A stretch of 64,000 nt of DNA. It comes from Astropecten irregularis (taxonomy: Eukaryota; Echinodermata; Asteroidea; Paxillosida; Astropectinidae). Numbering within the stretch: position 1 is the stretch's first letter; every line of letters begins with the position of its first letter. The notes beneath the pieces were generated by a model. The model saw nothing but the letters and a program-made list of their open reading frames with translations, ran no database searches and had not been told where the DNA came from. Positions 11,546 through 22,400 of the stretch are shown here, piece by piece. Where the stretch lies: the NCBI GenBank assembly GCA_963971285.1, contig OZ020245.1, positions 21,342,983 to 21,406,982 on the forward strand, in the 5' to 3' direction. A program made the translations under genes and the position numbers.

Positions 11546-14500
11546 CTGATGCACAGGGGAAACAAAATGAACACAAAGGTTACCACAAAAGGCCTCAGAG
11601 TTGCTCAGCGGGAAATGTGTTTCTTAGCAAAAGCTGTTTACCAGCCATTCCATGCAATAAGCCTTTTGCGAGTTAAAATTGAACAATATCTGGTATAATG
11701 AATACACAGGTTTACACCATGGCGGCCATCTCAGATTTTGATAGCAACTACAAAACGAGGCACTTCCACGCATGCGCACTTTTCGAAGTGTAAACCCGTC
11801 CATTGTCGAAGACAATACACGGGTTTACACTTCGGCGGTTTTGACCACGACTTCAAAACGAGGCACTATCACGCACGCGCACATTTGGAAGTGTAAACCT
11901 GTGTATTCTTTCACTGTGCGTACACATCAAAACCTGAATTCTCCAGACTAAAGACACATGATTTGGGGCAAGCTTTTGCTTGGTTACATAACAGATATCT
12001 TGTGCCAATGCAATGTTCATAATGGATAGAGATGGGTATCGCTATGCAATATCTTGCCCCGAATCATGTGCCATAGCAACAGAGTCTTTAGTCTGGGAAA
12101 TTCAAACTGGGGTATTTATGTGCAATAAAAGAAGTCTGTGTGCCAGATACTATTCATATTTAACTCACAAAGGGCTTATTTTTGGCAAAAAATAAATCAT
12201 CTGTATCCTACCTTGCTGCTGACAAGAAGGCAGACTTCAGCTTGCTGGCCATTGCCATAGCAACATCAGACAATAATGGCTGACTGCTCCCCTATAGATA
12301 CACAAGAAGGAGTCAAACACAGACATTATGACAACTGTATAAAAAATGTACAAATTTAGGAATCGCTGCAAGCCTATGTCTGCCCATCCTGCTACAGGGA
12401 CTCTCATTCCCACATCGGACTGCAGGAGATGCAGCACCCGACAGTGACTCTCAAACCGTGCATCCATCGTCTTCCAAGACGGAGGGAGGCTACCAACGAC
12501 GACAACAACATAATGTTCCAAAATTTGTGCTGGGATTTTTATCCAGTTATAGATTAACTGACCTGGATTTAATTATCCGATTACAAATTTCTGCAAACCT
12601 TTAGCCGAAACTGAAAGGGGAAAAAACAGGGACGAGCATTTGGCTCATGATCAACAACCCAAAAAGTGTAAACTGTAGAATACATACTTAAATTTCAGTC
12701 AGTTATTTTGTCCATTTTGCCAAGTTGAAACACGCTTTTCACATACTTGATCTAAAAAGAACATTGTACATACTTGATCTAAATGCTTGATCTAAAAAGA
12801 ACATGGTAAAAGCATTCCGGAAGCGATGATCACATTAAAGAAGACATATATGTCATGTGATTACATGGGTTAACTGTTAACCTGATTTTCTTTTTTGCAA
12901 TCAGTAACCAGACGTGAAATTACCCGATTTTGTCCAACACCTATTTCTATGAAACACTGTATCATCTCAACCTGCTTTGAAATTCGTGCAAGAAATATCT
13001 TCCCATTTCAGTTGACGTTATCACCATAAGCTAATGTTTCAAAAAGCATATTTTCCCATCTTACCTCTAACGCATAGTAGAAACCTACGTAGGGCCCAAC
13101 GCCAGACGTGACGTAACGGGAGGCAGCTGGGGGAGTGGCTTTGACGCTGGCTGTGTAACCATTGATGACAGAGTCTGCGTTCAACTGGTCAAAGGCACAG
13201 GGCGCCACCACACCTAGAGGAGAAAATGAATCTGACTAATTATATACATCACCCGAGGAGCTGACGGAGCAGAAATCGCAGTATCCACTATTAGTGATAG
13301 ATTAAAGGTACAGTACAGGATTGGTAACATACTCAAACAGAAATGTTCACAGATTTACGTCTAACTTTCAGGATATGAAGATGGTGCTGGTAGAAACATA
13401 CTGTTGAAATATTTCCGCCTGAAATGGTGTATTTATCCAGAAATTAGTCAAACAACAACCGAAGTTTTGATCTTGGGGTAAGACCAACATTATTCTTTGT
13501 GTTTTATAAGAAAAATTGAGTCGGGTTTTTCGCTATTTTCTCATGACTCAGATGTCCGATTGAGCTCAAATGTTCACAGGATTATTATTCCATGTACATA
13601 TTGGATCAGAAAAAGTGTGAGTGATGCTCTGTGACCTTTAACAATCATGTATTACGCCTTTAAACCTAATCCTAGGGTGAATCCAATATTCTTCATAATC
13701 ATCCAAAACATGTCCAACAGACCTTATTCACGATGCATCCATCCTACATTCAAAGCAGTGCAATCAAACCGAGGCTTGGATTCAAAGTAGTCTGGTACCC
13801 GTTTTCTTTTTAGAATTGGTGTTATCTTTTCCAACGGGTATACAAGGAAGGTAACAAGATGGATGCGCCGTGAATAAGGCGTATTAACCCCTTCAAATAT
13901 TTCAAGAACATTTCACTCCCAACTGCCAAATCAATACTGCTTGTATCTAATCTGAATAGCAACGACTTTCCAACTGAACTGTCGAGTCTGGGTGGTAAAA
14001 AAAAATCTTAATTCTACCAATTATTTTTGTCATCAAATAACCACATGGGTAACTGACAAATAAATAAAGATAATTGAATATTAGGGACACCACCAACATA
14101 GGGTTGGATATTCCGGAGACACATACTAATAAACTAGAGGGCGGATGCACAATACTCCCCTGTACTGTGGCGCTGTGATCGCATGGGCCCGTGCCGCCAT
14201 TACTATTAAAGGCACGAATTACGTATACGCATGCGTACCAGGGAATGATATGCTGACCGAGCACTTGCATAAATTACAGTACAAAGGCCTACACGGTACG
14301 TACACATCAAGGATAGTAAAGCGCCGGCGCAGTGCCTTTTTCAGTAATGGCGGATCGATCCCCATGTTGTCACAGAAATTTCGCCGAGCCCGCCCTCTAG
14401 TTTATTAGTATGTATCTCTATGTCCGGAGATCACTGGTTTAAATCCCACTGTAGCCAATTTTTCATTGTTCACTTTCTCATATTTTTTTTTCTTCAAATC

Positions 14501-17500
14501 TTGATGTAGTATGACTTCAAGACCACTAATGGGCTACTGGTTGTGACGTACCACAGCTGACGTGGTCAGTGATGGCATCTTGTCTGACCAATCCCCACTT
14601 CTTGTAGGTCAACGGAGGGGGCTGAATCTGATCGCTGCCACTAGCTGCAGCTGCAAAAACCAAACAAACAAACAAGACTATAAATCTAACAAACAAGGTA
14701 TAAATCTATATATCAAATATAACCAACCCCGAGTCAGACGACTAAATATTTTGGATATTAAATGATTTTGGTCGGGAAATAGATAATATGCAAATTAGGC
14801 TTGCCCTTCACCGACGTGGATGAGAGCACTGTATACTCGGCGCTTGTTTCATTTAATATTCATGGTTTACTGTGGTACCCGCCACGATATTGGATTTGAT
14901 TCACCCCGCTGACCCCAGCTAGCTCGGTGGCCTAGCGGTATGGCATATGCACTAGTAAGCAGGAGGTCATGGGTTCGAATCCCACCTGAGCCAGCATGTG
15001 ATTTTTTCACGTTTACTCACAAGCACTGAGTATACAGTGCTCATCCACGTCGGTGAGGGGCGAGCCTAATTTGCAGACTACATATTTATTTAATCCTATA
15101 TGCATAAGTCTTGGTTACCTCTAGCAAGCTGGTTTCTGCAGGCTCTGAGTGACTGGAACAGGCTAAAGCCGTCAATGGTAACCAGCGAATTGGGATACAG
15201 GATCGTCAGCTCTTCTTGCTGTTCGGCTATGCCAGGGTACCGGGGAGTCTCGTACGTACGGCACTTCAGCTTCAGTATGGGATCTTCATGAAGGAGTTGC
15301 GACAGAAGCAGGGAACCAGTCTAAAGAGGAAAAGAAATAAACCATATTGCCAAAAAATGCTGGAATATTCGAGATAAAAAATTTAGCAGACTTCTTACTG
15401 CAAAATCTGTACCAAAGCCGGCCGAGATCCACGTTACTAATCAAGCATTATTTCACATACATACAGTGTGTACTATACTGTTTTAATAGGCTTCCCACCT
15501 ACACATGATAAGGACTATCCCTGGTGCACTTTTGCTTTCAAATCATGGCTATTACACGCGTGGATACCAGTCATATAAGATGGCCATGCTGACTGTGCAC
15601 TGTGCATGCGGCTTGCACAATGTTTACGTCTCATTCAATGCGATTGGTGCTTTCGGAAGGCTTTTCATCGTTCATTTTTGAGATCAAGTCTGTGAAAAAT
15701 GTGTTTCAACTTGGCCAAATAACCAAATTCATGTCAGATAATAGCTGATATGTGCTGGATTTCACCAAAAGCTAAGATTAATCTTAAGATGATTTGTCAG
15801 TATCACAATATCACATCACAGTTTGCTTAGCAAGATTAATTCACGCTTTAGGTCCATCTTAGTGCTTTGTGAAATTGGTCCCAGGATTTATTTGTGATAG
15901 AGCGCCCACATACGACAATGATAACAAATATTAATGTGCTCAAAGAACCCACTCACCTCGGTGTACATACGCACATAGCCCGTCGTAAACCCCACCACCA
16001 CACAGGTCCAGTCTGGTGCCCCGTGCAAGCTGCGCTTCTGGGATGCTAACGGGATGCATATCACGCTGGTCGTACACTCTCTATGGCAAGGTGTGAGACA
16101 TGAGAGTTCTGAGACTATTTCTATACATTGATCCGACGGCGTGACCATGGAGGTAGGAAACATCCACCATTACTGGTGTGTCCCCGCCCGTATTTTGTCC
16201 GGCAACAAAATAATTTACGTCCACCGCACTCTATACTGCAGGGTTTGCATCCCCTAATCAGGGTGTACATCCCGGCAGCCATGCAAGCAGTGTGGTCGGG
16301 AAGAAGTAACAGAGGTGGGAGATTCTTGGGCGATGTCAGAGAAGAAAGATTACCAAGAGGGGCAACTGCTGGTTAGAGGCATAGATGGCCCAAGAGCTTC
16401 ATTCTGCCTAAAATCCGAAGTCAGACAGAATGGTGCAACAGTTCAATAAGACAATAATGAACATGGTGGCAAGAGAAGAAGAAGGACTGGGACAAGTTCC
16501 TTCCCTATGTGACTTTTGCATATAGGTGCACCCCACAAGACTCCACAGGGGAGTCACCCAACGTAATGATGTTGGGAAGAGAGGTTAGTATACTGGTGGA
16601 CTTGACCACAGGTTGTCCAGAGACCGAGGTTGAGACTAACACAGAATCCTCCGAAGATTTGCAGAGTGCCCACCAGAGGGCAACAGAATGTCTCGGTAAG
16701 AGTGCCCAAAGACAAAAGAGGGACTACGATCGGAGGGCAACCGAGAAAGGCCTCAAAGAGGGAGAGTTCGCCTGGTTACACAACCCGGCTAGAAAAAGAC
16801 ACATGTCCCCCAAATTACATTTAAGATGGGAGGGACCGTGGATAATCATAAAGAGGCTATCAGATGTAACTTTCTGCATCCAGTTACAGCGGAACGGGAA
16901 GTTCAAAGTTGTACATGCCGATAGACTCAAGAAGTACCAGGGGGAGAAGTTGGTACCCTGGACAGTGGAGAGTGAAGGAGAGAACCGACAGGATGGAGGT
17001 GCCGAAAACAAGTAGTGAAGAGGGAGTCGTACCCAAACCAGAGAGTCGGAGGTACTCCAAGAGAACCCAATGAGTACCCGAGAGGTACCGAGAGTAATGT
17101 GTCCTGGTTTAAGAAGTCTTACAATAAGGATGGTCAGCAATAACCATGTTTTTGTTTTATTTGGTTGACCCACAGAGAAGAGAAAGATGGCTGAGAGAAA
17201 GCAGAAGAGGAAAAGGAGCCAGAAGTGTCGGGGAATGTCTTCAAGAGATTGGGTATGGAGATGCTTACGTGCTGTGGCGAGTGTGTTTCGCTGTTATGGT
17301 CTGCCGGACTCACAGTACTTCTCCGACCCTACTTCCGTATAATGTATGTGTAACTTGTCGAGTGCTGTGAGTGATCCAGTGTTTATTGCGCTGATAGGTT
17401 CATTAGTTCAGGCCTTGAATTTGGTTCTGAAAAGGGGAAGGCCACTTTTCCATTGCAAGGGGCACTTCTATGCTTGAGCAAACTTTGTTCTTAAGCAGCT

Positions 17501-20500
17501 CTATGAAATTGGCCCCAGGTGGGAAATCTTGTCCAAACTTGGTGGAATGACTCATGGACCAATCATTTAATGAAATTTACACACAAATTATGTACACAAG
17601 ATACACAGTTCATCACATCTGCATTAACAATCTACATGTGCAACCCTATCAGGCTATCACCCTGTGTTTCTTCAACAAGTTTTGTGATGGAAAACAAAAT
17701 TATTGAAGCGCACGAATTTCAACATTCAACCAAATCCCCAAAGAATTATTCTTCAAATGCATCTGTCCCCATATGTAAACCATGTACAGGAAGAACTAAG
17801 TAGGATTTGAAGGTTTGCATGGTGGAAGTCACGTAATAAGGAAAGGTTTGAGGAGACACCATGTATAAACTCTTTAGATGTGTGGTTCTGAAAAGAACCA
17901 GTGAGAAGTTGGATCTCAACGCTCCAGCCAATGTACTCTGGCCGTCCCCAGGAGAGTGTGTGCTTTACACTCAGGATAGTGTGTTCTTTTCAGAACCACA
18001 CATCTAAAAAGAGATTATACATGGTGTCTCCGCAAACCTTTTCTTATTACATGTAGTACTACTTCTCCAAACCCACTATCGTTATTATTATTTTTTTTTA
18101 CATAACACTGGTCGCGGGTAGCTCACCCTTCATCTTGGTTGAGGGCGCCCTTGTAGACGATGTGGTAGCGGTAGTCAATGCCGTCCTCATCCTTTGGATC
18201 CCATTTCTCTGTTTAGCAAAGAAAGTCAGCACACTTTATGTTTAAAGTAGGGCTGTCCGATTACGAATAATTTAGTATTCGAGGATCGAAACAAAAAATT
18301 GACAGAATATACAAATATTTGAAATTCACTGTAAAACATAAGAAAAGAAAAATGTGAAAGTACGTTGCGTAATGGCCGCTGTGGTAACTATCGGGGCGCT
18401 GCACAAGGCATGCTAAACAATTACAGATCATGGAATTAAACAGACCCTCCAAAAACACCCGCTGCTTAATAAGTTAAATAATGATATTTTCCGCTATTTC
18501 TTCCGACACTCCATTGACAGGCAAAGCAAAATTTAGCGCGATCTTTTTTCCGACATCGAGCAAATGCATCGCTGTGAGATCCCCATAAAAATATTCTGAC
18601 TGTATCGTTCTTCTAAAATAGTACTGTAAATCACGCTTTTCTGACCACCTAAATCTTACTTGAATTTCGTTGTTTTAAAAGTCCATCTGGCCAAGTAGAA
18701 AACAATTTCACGGCCCTGCTTAGCAGGAAATTTCTGGAAATTTCCATGTGTTATGTATCACTTGTGATTGTTCTTTCACTGATCATGAATAACAAATTAA
18801 ATTTATAAAGGAACAGAGAGCAGCGGAGCGTAAATTCTTTTTATGCCACAAAAAAGGCGGACGGGGACACTGCAGTAATTGTGGATGGTATGTCATGCCG
18901 TCGGATCAGTGTATACGAAAAAGAACCTACGCTGTAAGAAGACTGCCCTCTCTTCATAAGCCATGACCATGAGGTTATTGCTGGGTGATAGAGCAATGTT
19001 GCACTCCTGCAGCCAGGCATCCGGCTCATCTTTCTTCCCTTCAGAAATTTCCTCTTCCTAAGAAGTGAAAGCAGTGAAAGACTTAACTTGCAGTTTAATA
19101 CAGGGATATCAAGCCACTCCCTTATACTTTGGTAGCATACCATAACAGAAATCTTCACAGATTTACCTACGACTTACAGGGTATACAGATGGTGATGGTA
19201 GAAACGTATACCATGAAAAATGTCTGCCTGAAATGCTGTATTTATCCAGAAAAGAGTAAAAACCAATGACCAAAAACAATTTCGATCTTTTAAAGATAAA
19301 AAATAACAGTGAACAATTTTTGTTAGATACTGTGGCCGTTTTCCACTGTTTTCTCAAAAATTGGGTACCGCATGGGACTGAAAATTTCACAGATCTTCCT
19401 TGATATTTTTGCCCATGAATCTGCACTTCTTTGACAAAAACCAAAGTATGAAATTACCTTTAAACAAAGATTAGCATATTGTTGCTCACATTGTACCATA
19501 CATGGACAAGTAAGTTGCAAATAGCGATTTCGTACAAATACGAGTGCATGTAAAGCTTAAAGATTATTTAAAGTAAGATAGTTCTTGCATATTACATATT
19601 CAAAATTCATGAAATCATTTGCAATGTTTGTTTTTCTAACCTCTTCTTCATCTTGGTTCCAGTTCCAATCGGCATCGTCCCATCCATCTGAAAAGATAAA
19701 CATTTAAATAAAAAAACTACTGCAGTTTTGCAGGGGAGCACGGCCTATAGAGCTCCACGTGATAAGTACTTTCTGAACAGATTCGGTCCTCAAAGAATTT
19801 CTTCCATGTTTGACTTGTCAAAACTGGTACTGAAGCAAGCTTGGGCCCATAATAAGTAAAGCATTCCTTTGATTCTCCCGTCGATTTTTCTTAGTTCACT
19901 TTTCAAAGACTTCAAAGACTTTTCAAAGAAAATTTAAATGCCAAAATGTCATGTTGACCACTTTATGTCGGATGACATGTACAGCTGCAAACTATCTTGC
20001 TTGAGGTGGAACCCTGCCCAATATTAATACAATGATACATGAACGCAGTTTATCTGGGTAAACTGATGACGTGCAAAAGGAGAGTCACTGCTGGGCAACA
20101 GCTTCGCGTTGTAGCAGTAGGCCTACGTTACATACATGTTATCATGTACAACGCACATGCACAGTGTATTCCTGTCTTGCTCATCACGCTGTTCTGTTCA
20201 CACATCGCTTCATTAACGCATGCATGATAGCTGGATGCGTCTCTTCCTACGCGTCATCACCAAATCAGCAAAATTTGTGCTCCTTTTAAAGAATAAGAAA
20301 TCCTTAAATTTTGTGTTCTTATTTTGTAAGTGTGGGAAAACTATTCAAATAGTCTTTCATGGGGAAGAATTGCTATTTCTGTGTTTGGGTAACGTCTTTA
20401 ATACAACAGTAGGATAACTACATGTATGACATACCGGTAATATAATACACACGTCACCTGTGCATTTAAAATGCACAGGTGACAGCACATCTAACCTCTA

Positions 20501-22081
20501 TAACGAACTATTATACCGAACATTTGGCTATACCTTCCATTGTCCATGGCTCCCAATTTGTGTGTATACAATGTTCATAAAAAATATTGTTGCTTAAACT
20601 GCTTCAACAAATGACCACTATATCAGACAATTGATTTTTGTGGATCCCGTCATGATAGAGTCATTCCACAGTAGCAGTACACAATTCTTCAGCTCATTCA
20701 TTGGCTTATCTGTCTGACCATGAAGATAACTTCTCTAAGCACTGTCTGGATTGATTTGCTAATCCCATAGGCTTAAAACTATGAGATTACATGTATATGA
20801 CCTTCCAGTGAATGTGTGCAAACAAAGAGGGACGCAATGATGAGTCAACATGTCTGAGTATAACAATGCACAGCCCATTGTTTTTTCCTAATTTGCATAG
20901 GTTGCAGTTTGTATCCGGTTAACCGACCATTCAAGTGGGTACCCGGGGACATTTTCCCGGTTAGGTTAATAAAAAAGTGTTTATTTGAAGGGCCTTTTCA
21001 TTTTGAAAGATAAGCACTTCTAGAGTTCACAAAAAGAAAAATGTCAAGTTAGGTTCAGTGAGCACAAAACGATCATTTGAAGAAATGTCGTGACGAAAGA
21101 ATGTTGTCAACCAATTTCCTAAAAGACCCAAACTTACTATTTCTTTGTTTTCTTTGTTATACGTGATTACGGGTAATCGTAACCGTAACCAAATTACAGA
21201 CGTGACAGACGGGTAACCGGTTACAAAATTATCCGTAAACTGTTGCAGGAAAAGTAGTGAATCGATGGAGTGTATTTTCTTGGGTACTCTTTTCATTCAA
21301 CAGTCGTCGCATAATGTACCGAATAGACTGGTTCCTGTGCGCTCCGTTGTGTCCAGACGTCTACGTATGTAATGCGAATGTGAACTCGACTTGTAGAGAT
21401 AATTCTAATGTATTTCCTTATTATTTCGCAAAGCTCCATGGGAAAAGTCACGTGCGGCGTCCGAGACATTTTTTTTTAGTATTAGAATTTCGGCTTAAAA
21501 TTGCTCCATTTTGTTGACATCCGAAATTATAATTAAATTTTATGTTTTCTGAATGTATCTTCACACCACCAGGCCCAGGGAACACCAGGGTGAGTCATTA
21601 GGCCTATGCCACAAATCGCTGATTAACAGTCATTTTAGGGGTGGCAGATCATGTTCTTATGTTTTTCAAGTTAAAAGTCCAGGGGTCGATTTCACGAAGC
21701 CCTGCGATCGATCGTAACTCGAGTTATGAGGGATAACCTGTCGCAGGTGACTTATGATCCCACGTAGGGTTTCAATGCGTCAAAAGTCCTACGATTTGTC
21801 GTAAGTTACGAAGAGTTTGGTGAAATCGACCCCTGAAGCCCTATGTACATGTACAGCGACAATCTCAGAATTGCAAACAAGGATAGGGCTACATTACAGT
21901 TACTGCACGCAGTTAGCTAGGTATTAAAATGGATACAATTACAATTGTACAAAAAAATGCCTGACTAAAAGTAAAACAAACCTAGATCGTTTTTATCCGC
22001 CTCTTTATTAGGTGGAATGAGGAATTTGCGGACAGCAGAAATGTCTTCGAAGCGTCCGATGTTGCTAAGTACACACGACAT
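11444..22081 (-). CDS. RAB3GAP2: RAB3GAP2, Rab3 GTPase-activating protein non-catalytic subunit (5' part, ten exons)
   Basis: Joined coding exons, transcription order: 22081-21982, 19687-19641, 19057-18931, 18208-18127, 16080-15957, 15320-15119, 14650-14552, 13213-13065, 12291-12212, 11545-11444. Every junction is GT-AG and keeps frame (end phases 1,0,1,2,0,1,1,0,2,2), giving ~370 residues. Landmarks matching the family: an N-terminal aromatic/acidic segment ([11 protein letters not shown]), [83 protein letters not shown] and [11 protein letters not shown]. Known role: pairs with catalytic RAB3GAP1 to regulate Rab3 exocytosis, and acts as an exchange factor for Rab18 at the ER. The N-terminal half resembles a WD/beta-propeller fold. 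Vertebrate proteins are ~1390 residues, so about three quarters is missing. I found no further exon on the minus strand between 11444 and 1. Confidence 0.93.
11656..12180. mobile_element. MITE with long inverted arms, split by a nested element
   Basis: Ends AATAAGCCTTTTGCGAGTTA and TAACTCACAAAGGGCTTATT. Matches 26438-26805 (CAGACTAAAGACAC; AACAGAGTCTTTAGTCTGGG). Interrupted at 11700-11908. In RAB3GAP2 intron 9. Confidence 0.7.
11700..11908. mobile_element. nested double MITE
   Basis: GAATACACAGGTTTACAC at the left mirrors GTGTAAACCTGTGTATTC at the right. Inside are two direct copies of a ~100-bp unit, each with a GGCGG(C/T) block, CAAAACGAGGCACT and a GAAGTGTAAACC end, joined at about 11800. 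Confidence 0.65.
12212..12291 (-). CDS. RAB3GAP2: RAB3GAP2 exon 9
   Basis: Codes [20 protein letters not shown] plus AFLSAA; the family has [20 protein letters not shown] at this point. Acceptor CTATAG, donor AAG|GTAGG; phase 0 in, 2 out. Confidence 0.9.
12527..12940. mobile_element. ~415-bp MITE, GTGCTGGG family
   Basis: GTGCTGGGATTTTTATCCAG to TTACCCGATTTTGTCCAACAC; colinear with 61118-61556 (CACGCTTTTCACATACT; AAATTACCCGATTTTG). Confidence 0.7.
13065..13213 (-). CDS. RAB3GAP2: RAB3GAP2 exon 8
   Basis: Codes [20 protein letters not shown] and [14 protein letters not shown], equivalent to the FDQ..GG and NPFTGFFYALE segments of the family. Acceptor CCTCTAG, donor GAG|GTAAG; phase 1 in, 0 out. 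Confidence 0.9.
13302..13663 (+). mobile_element. TTAA-flanked MITE, group 1
   Basis: TTAA at 13302-13305 and 13660-13663. Inner sequence parallels 3720-4063. In RAB3GAP2 intron 7. Confidence 0.75.
14071..14484 (+). mobile_element. tRNA-SINE family A interrupted by a hAT-like MITE
   Basis: TTAGGGACACCACCAACATA begins the SINE at 14091; CTGGTTTAAATCCC (B box) resumes at 14433. Between them lies the 303-bp insertion described separately. Confidence 0.75.
14120..14422. mobile_element. hAT-like MITE nested in a SINE
   Basis: Perfect 24-bp inverted repeats ACATACTAATAAACTAGAGG(GCGG) at 14121-14144 and 14390-14413. The SINE sequence TCCGGAGA is duplicated on both sides (14112-14119 and 14423-14430), an 8-bp target duplication typical of hAT elements. 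No coding capacity. Confidence 0.8.
14552..14650 (-). CDS. RAB3GAP2: RAB3GAP2 exon 7
   Basis: Codes [20 protein letters not shown], as in vertebrates, then a divergent [12 protein letters not shown]. Acceptor TTTTTGCAG, donor TGTG|GTACGT; phase 1 in and out. Confidence 0.9.
14790..15075 (+). mobile_element. tRNA-like SINE family B with inverted flanking arms
   Basis: A tRNA-like domain at 14911-14994 has TAGCTCGGTGGCCTAGCGG and GGGTTCGAATCCC. Arms at 14790-14846 and 15020-15075 are reverse complements (CCGACGTGGATGA / TCATCCACGTCGG). Acceptor-stem pairing is partial and there is no clean anticodon arm, so it is not called a tRNA gene. Confidence 0.65.
15119..15320 (-). CDS. RAB3GAP2: RAB3GAP2 exon 6
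   Basis: Codes [20 protein letters not shown], then [20 protein letters not shown] and [20 protein letters not shown]. Near-colinear with vertebrate RAB3GAP2. Acceptor CTCTTTAG, donor AGAG|GTAACC; phase 0 in, 1 out. Confidence 0.93.
15755..15885. mobile_element. small hairpin MITE with GGGACCAATTTCA-type end
   Basis: GGATTTCACCAAAAGCTAAG ... GTGCTTTGTGAAATTGGTCCC; arms share TAAGATTAATCTTAAGATG. Similar to 54106-54258. Confidence 0.55.
15957..16080 (-). CDS. RAB3GAP2: RAB3GAP2 exon 5
   Basis: Codes [17 protein letters not shown] and [19 protein letters not shown], the most conserved stretch in this part of the protein. Acceptor TTGCCATAG lacks a strong pyrimidine tract and has a MITE fragment starting about 40 nt upstream of it in transcript sense. 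Donor GAG|GTGAGT; phase 2 in, 0 out. Confidence 0.93.
16121..16290. mobile_element. MITE (GATCxGACGG ends), left part
   Basis: CTATACATTGATCCGACGGC, GTGACCATGGAGGTAGGAAA, then GTCCACCGCACTCTATACTG and CAGGGTTTGCATCCCCTAAT, matching 27690-27955 in inverted order. The rest is replaced by gypsy-derived sequence. Confidence 0.65.
16380..17020 (+). pseudogene. Ty3/gypsy retrotransposon integrase C-terminal fragment
   Basis: An open frame at 16509-17015 reads [35 protein letters not shown] and [18 protein letters not shown], the classic end of a gypsy integrase. Upstream out-of-frame pieces ([16 protein letters not shown]) continue the integrase core, so frameshifts are present. No RT/RNase H and no complete LTR are found; 17030-17420 may be the 3' flank of the element. 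It sits in RAB3GAP2 intron 4, on the opposite strand. Confidence 0.8.
17833..18050. mobile_element. MITE with ~65-bp inverted repeats
   Basis: GTAATAAGGAAAGGTTTG.GGAGACACCATGTATAA at the left mirrors the right end nearly perfectly, through AGATGTGTGGTTCTGAAAAG. In RAB3GAP2 intron 4. A fragment of the same family is at 8700-8775. Confidence 0.8.
18127..18208 (-). CDS. RAB3GAP2: RAB3GAP2 exon 4
   Basis: Codes [20 protein letters not shown] followed by ALNQDEG; corresponds to the KWK..WxGSL region of vertebrate proteins. Acceptor CTAAACAG, donor AAGG|GTGAGC; phase 1 in, 2 out. Confidence 0.88.
18695..18790. mobile_element. CCAATTTCA-ended MITE, truncated
   Basis: TTTCACGGCCCTGCTTAGCA then TTTCCATGTGTTATGTATCA and TTGTGATTGTTCTTTC as in the full copies; left-end CCAA is degraded. 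A separate right-end piece is at 17491-17519. Confidence 0.5.
18790..18917. mobile_element. MITE (GATCxGACGG ends), right part
   Basis: CGTAAATTCTTTTTATGCC, GGACACTGCAGTAATTGTGG and GCCGTCGGATCAGTGTATA match the right half of the 27.7 kb copy. It ends about 15 nt from the RAB3GAP2 exon 3 donor. Confidence 0.65.
18931..19057 (-). CDS. RAB3GAP2: RAB3GAP2 exon 3
   Basis: Codes [20 protein letters not shown] then [20 protein letters not shown], a first propeller blade-like unit conserved in the family. Donor AGC|GTAGGT is only about 15 nt from the end of a MITE fragment (18790-18917). Confidence 0.9.
19121..19463. mobile_element. TTAA-flanked MITE, group 2
   Basis: Contains TACTTTGGTAGCATACC, ATGGTGATGGTAGAAACG, CCCATGAATCTGCA and ends ACCTTTAA. 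Matches 47977-48319, 59392-59752 and 63227-63587. In RAB3GAP2 intron 2. Confidence 0.7.
19641..19687 (-). CDS. RAB3GAP2: RAB3GAP2 exon 2
   Basis: A 47-nt exon coding [15 protein letters not shown], equivalent to the Trp/acidic WEDDGW-type segment of the family. Acceptor TTTTCAG, donor GAG|GTTAG; phase 1 in, 0 out. Confidence 0.85.
21679..21836. mobile_element. hairpin MITE, CAGGGGTCGATTTCACG family
   Basis: CCAGGGGTCGATTTCACGAA and TTTGGTGAAATCGACCCCTG ends; arms share CTACGAT / ATCGTAAGTTACG. Just inside RAB3GAP2 intron 1, ~150 bp from exon 1. Confidence 0.8.
21982..22081 (-). CDS. RAB3GAP2: RAB3GAP2 exon 1 (start codon)
   Basis: Begins [20 protein letters not shown]; the family N-terminus has the same spacing of a short Cys/Val lead, an acidic FxD motif and a RxFL segment. 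ATG is at 22081. Donor CTAG|GTTTG leaves phase 1. This start fixes the promoter side near 22.1-22.4 kb. Confidence 0.88.
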
Positions 22082-22400
22082 GTTGTTTCTTGAATCTCCA
22101 AACCTCTCGTTAATCGGTTTTTCCTGAAAACCTCCTCATACTTTTCTACCAAATTCCAACAGCTGTCATGGAGGCTGCCATTAATGTTATTGCGTTATAT
22201 TGAAATGCTAGCCTCGGCTCAATACTGACTTGCAGATATTTTGTAAACCAATACGGACGAATAATGCGTGATGCGTGGCTTGGTCGCGTCGCGTTGATTA
22301 CTTCGACTGTAATCAAGTCTAGAGAAAATAATCGCCAAAACAATATAGAGGGCGCTACCACCAAAAAATGACAGGAATCAGCCATTAATTAGTATTCCTA
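22082..22400 (-). promoter_or_regulatory. likely RAB3GAP2 5' UTR / promoter side
   Basis: Assigned only from its position directly upstream of the RAB3GAP2 ATG. No TATA box or clear initiator was recognised. It contains several CGs within an otherwise AT-rich area. Confidence 0.25.

Noticed and set aside
14911-14994. Possible tRNA gene on the plus strand
   Set aside because: A and B boxes are present but the anticodon and acceptor arms do not pair well, and the sequence recurs as a SINE at 11.27 kb.
18841-19158. 105-codon minus-strand frame
   Set aside because: It overlaps RAB3GAP2 exon 3 in another frame, and its start lies within a MITE; the exon frame is the real one.
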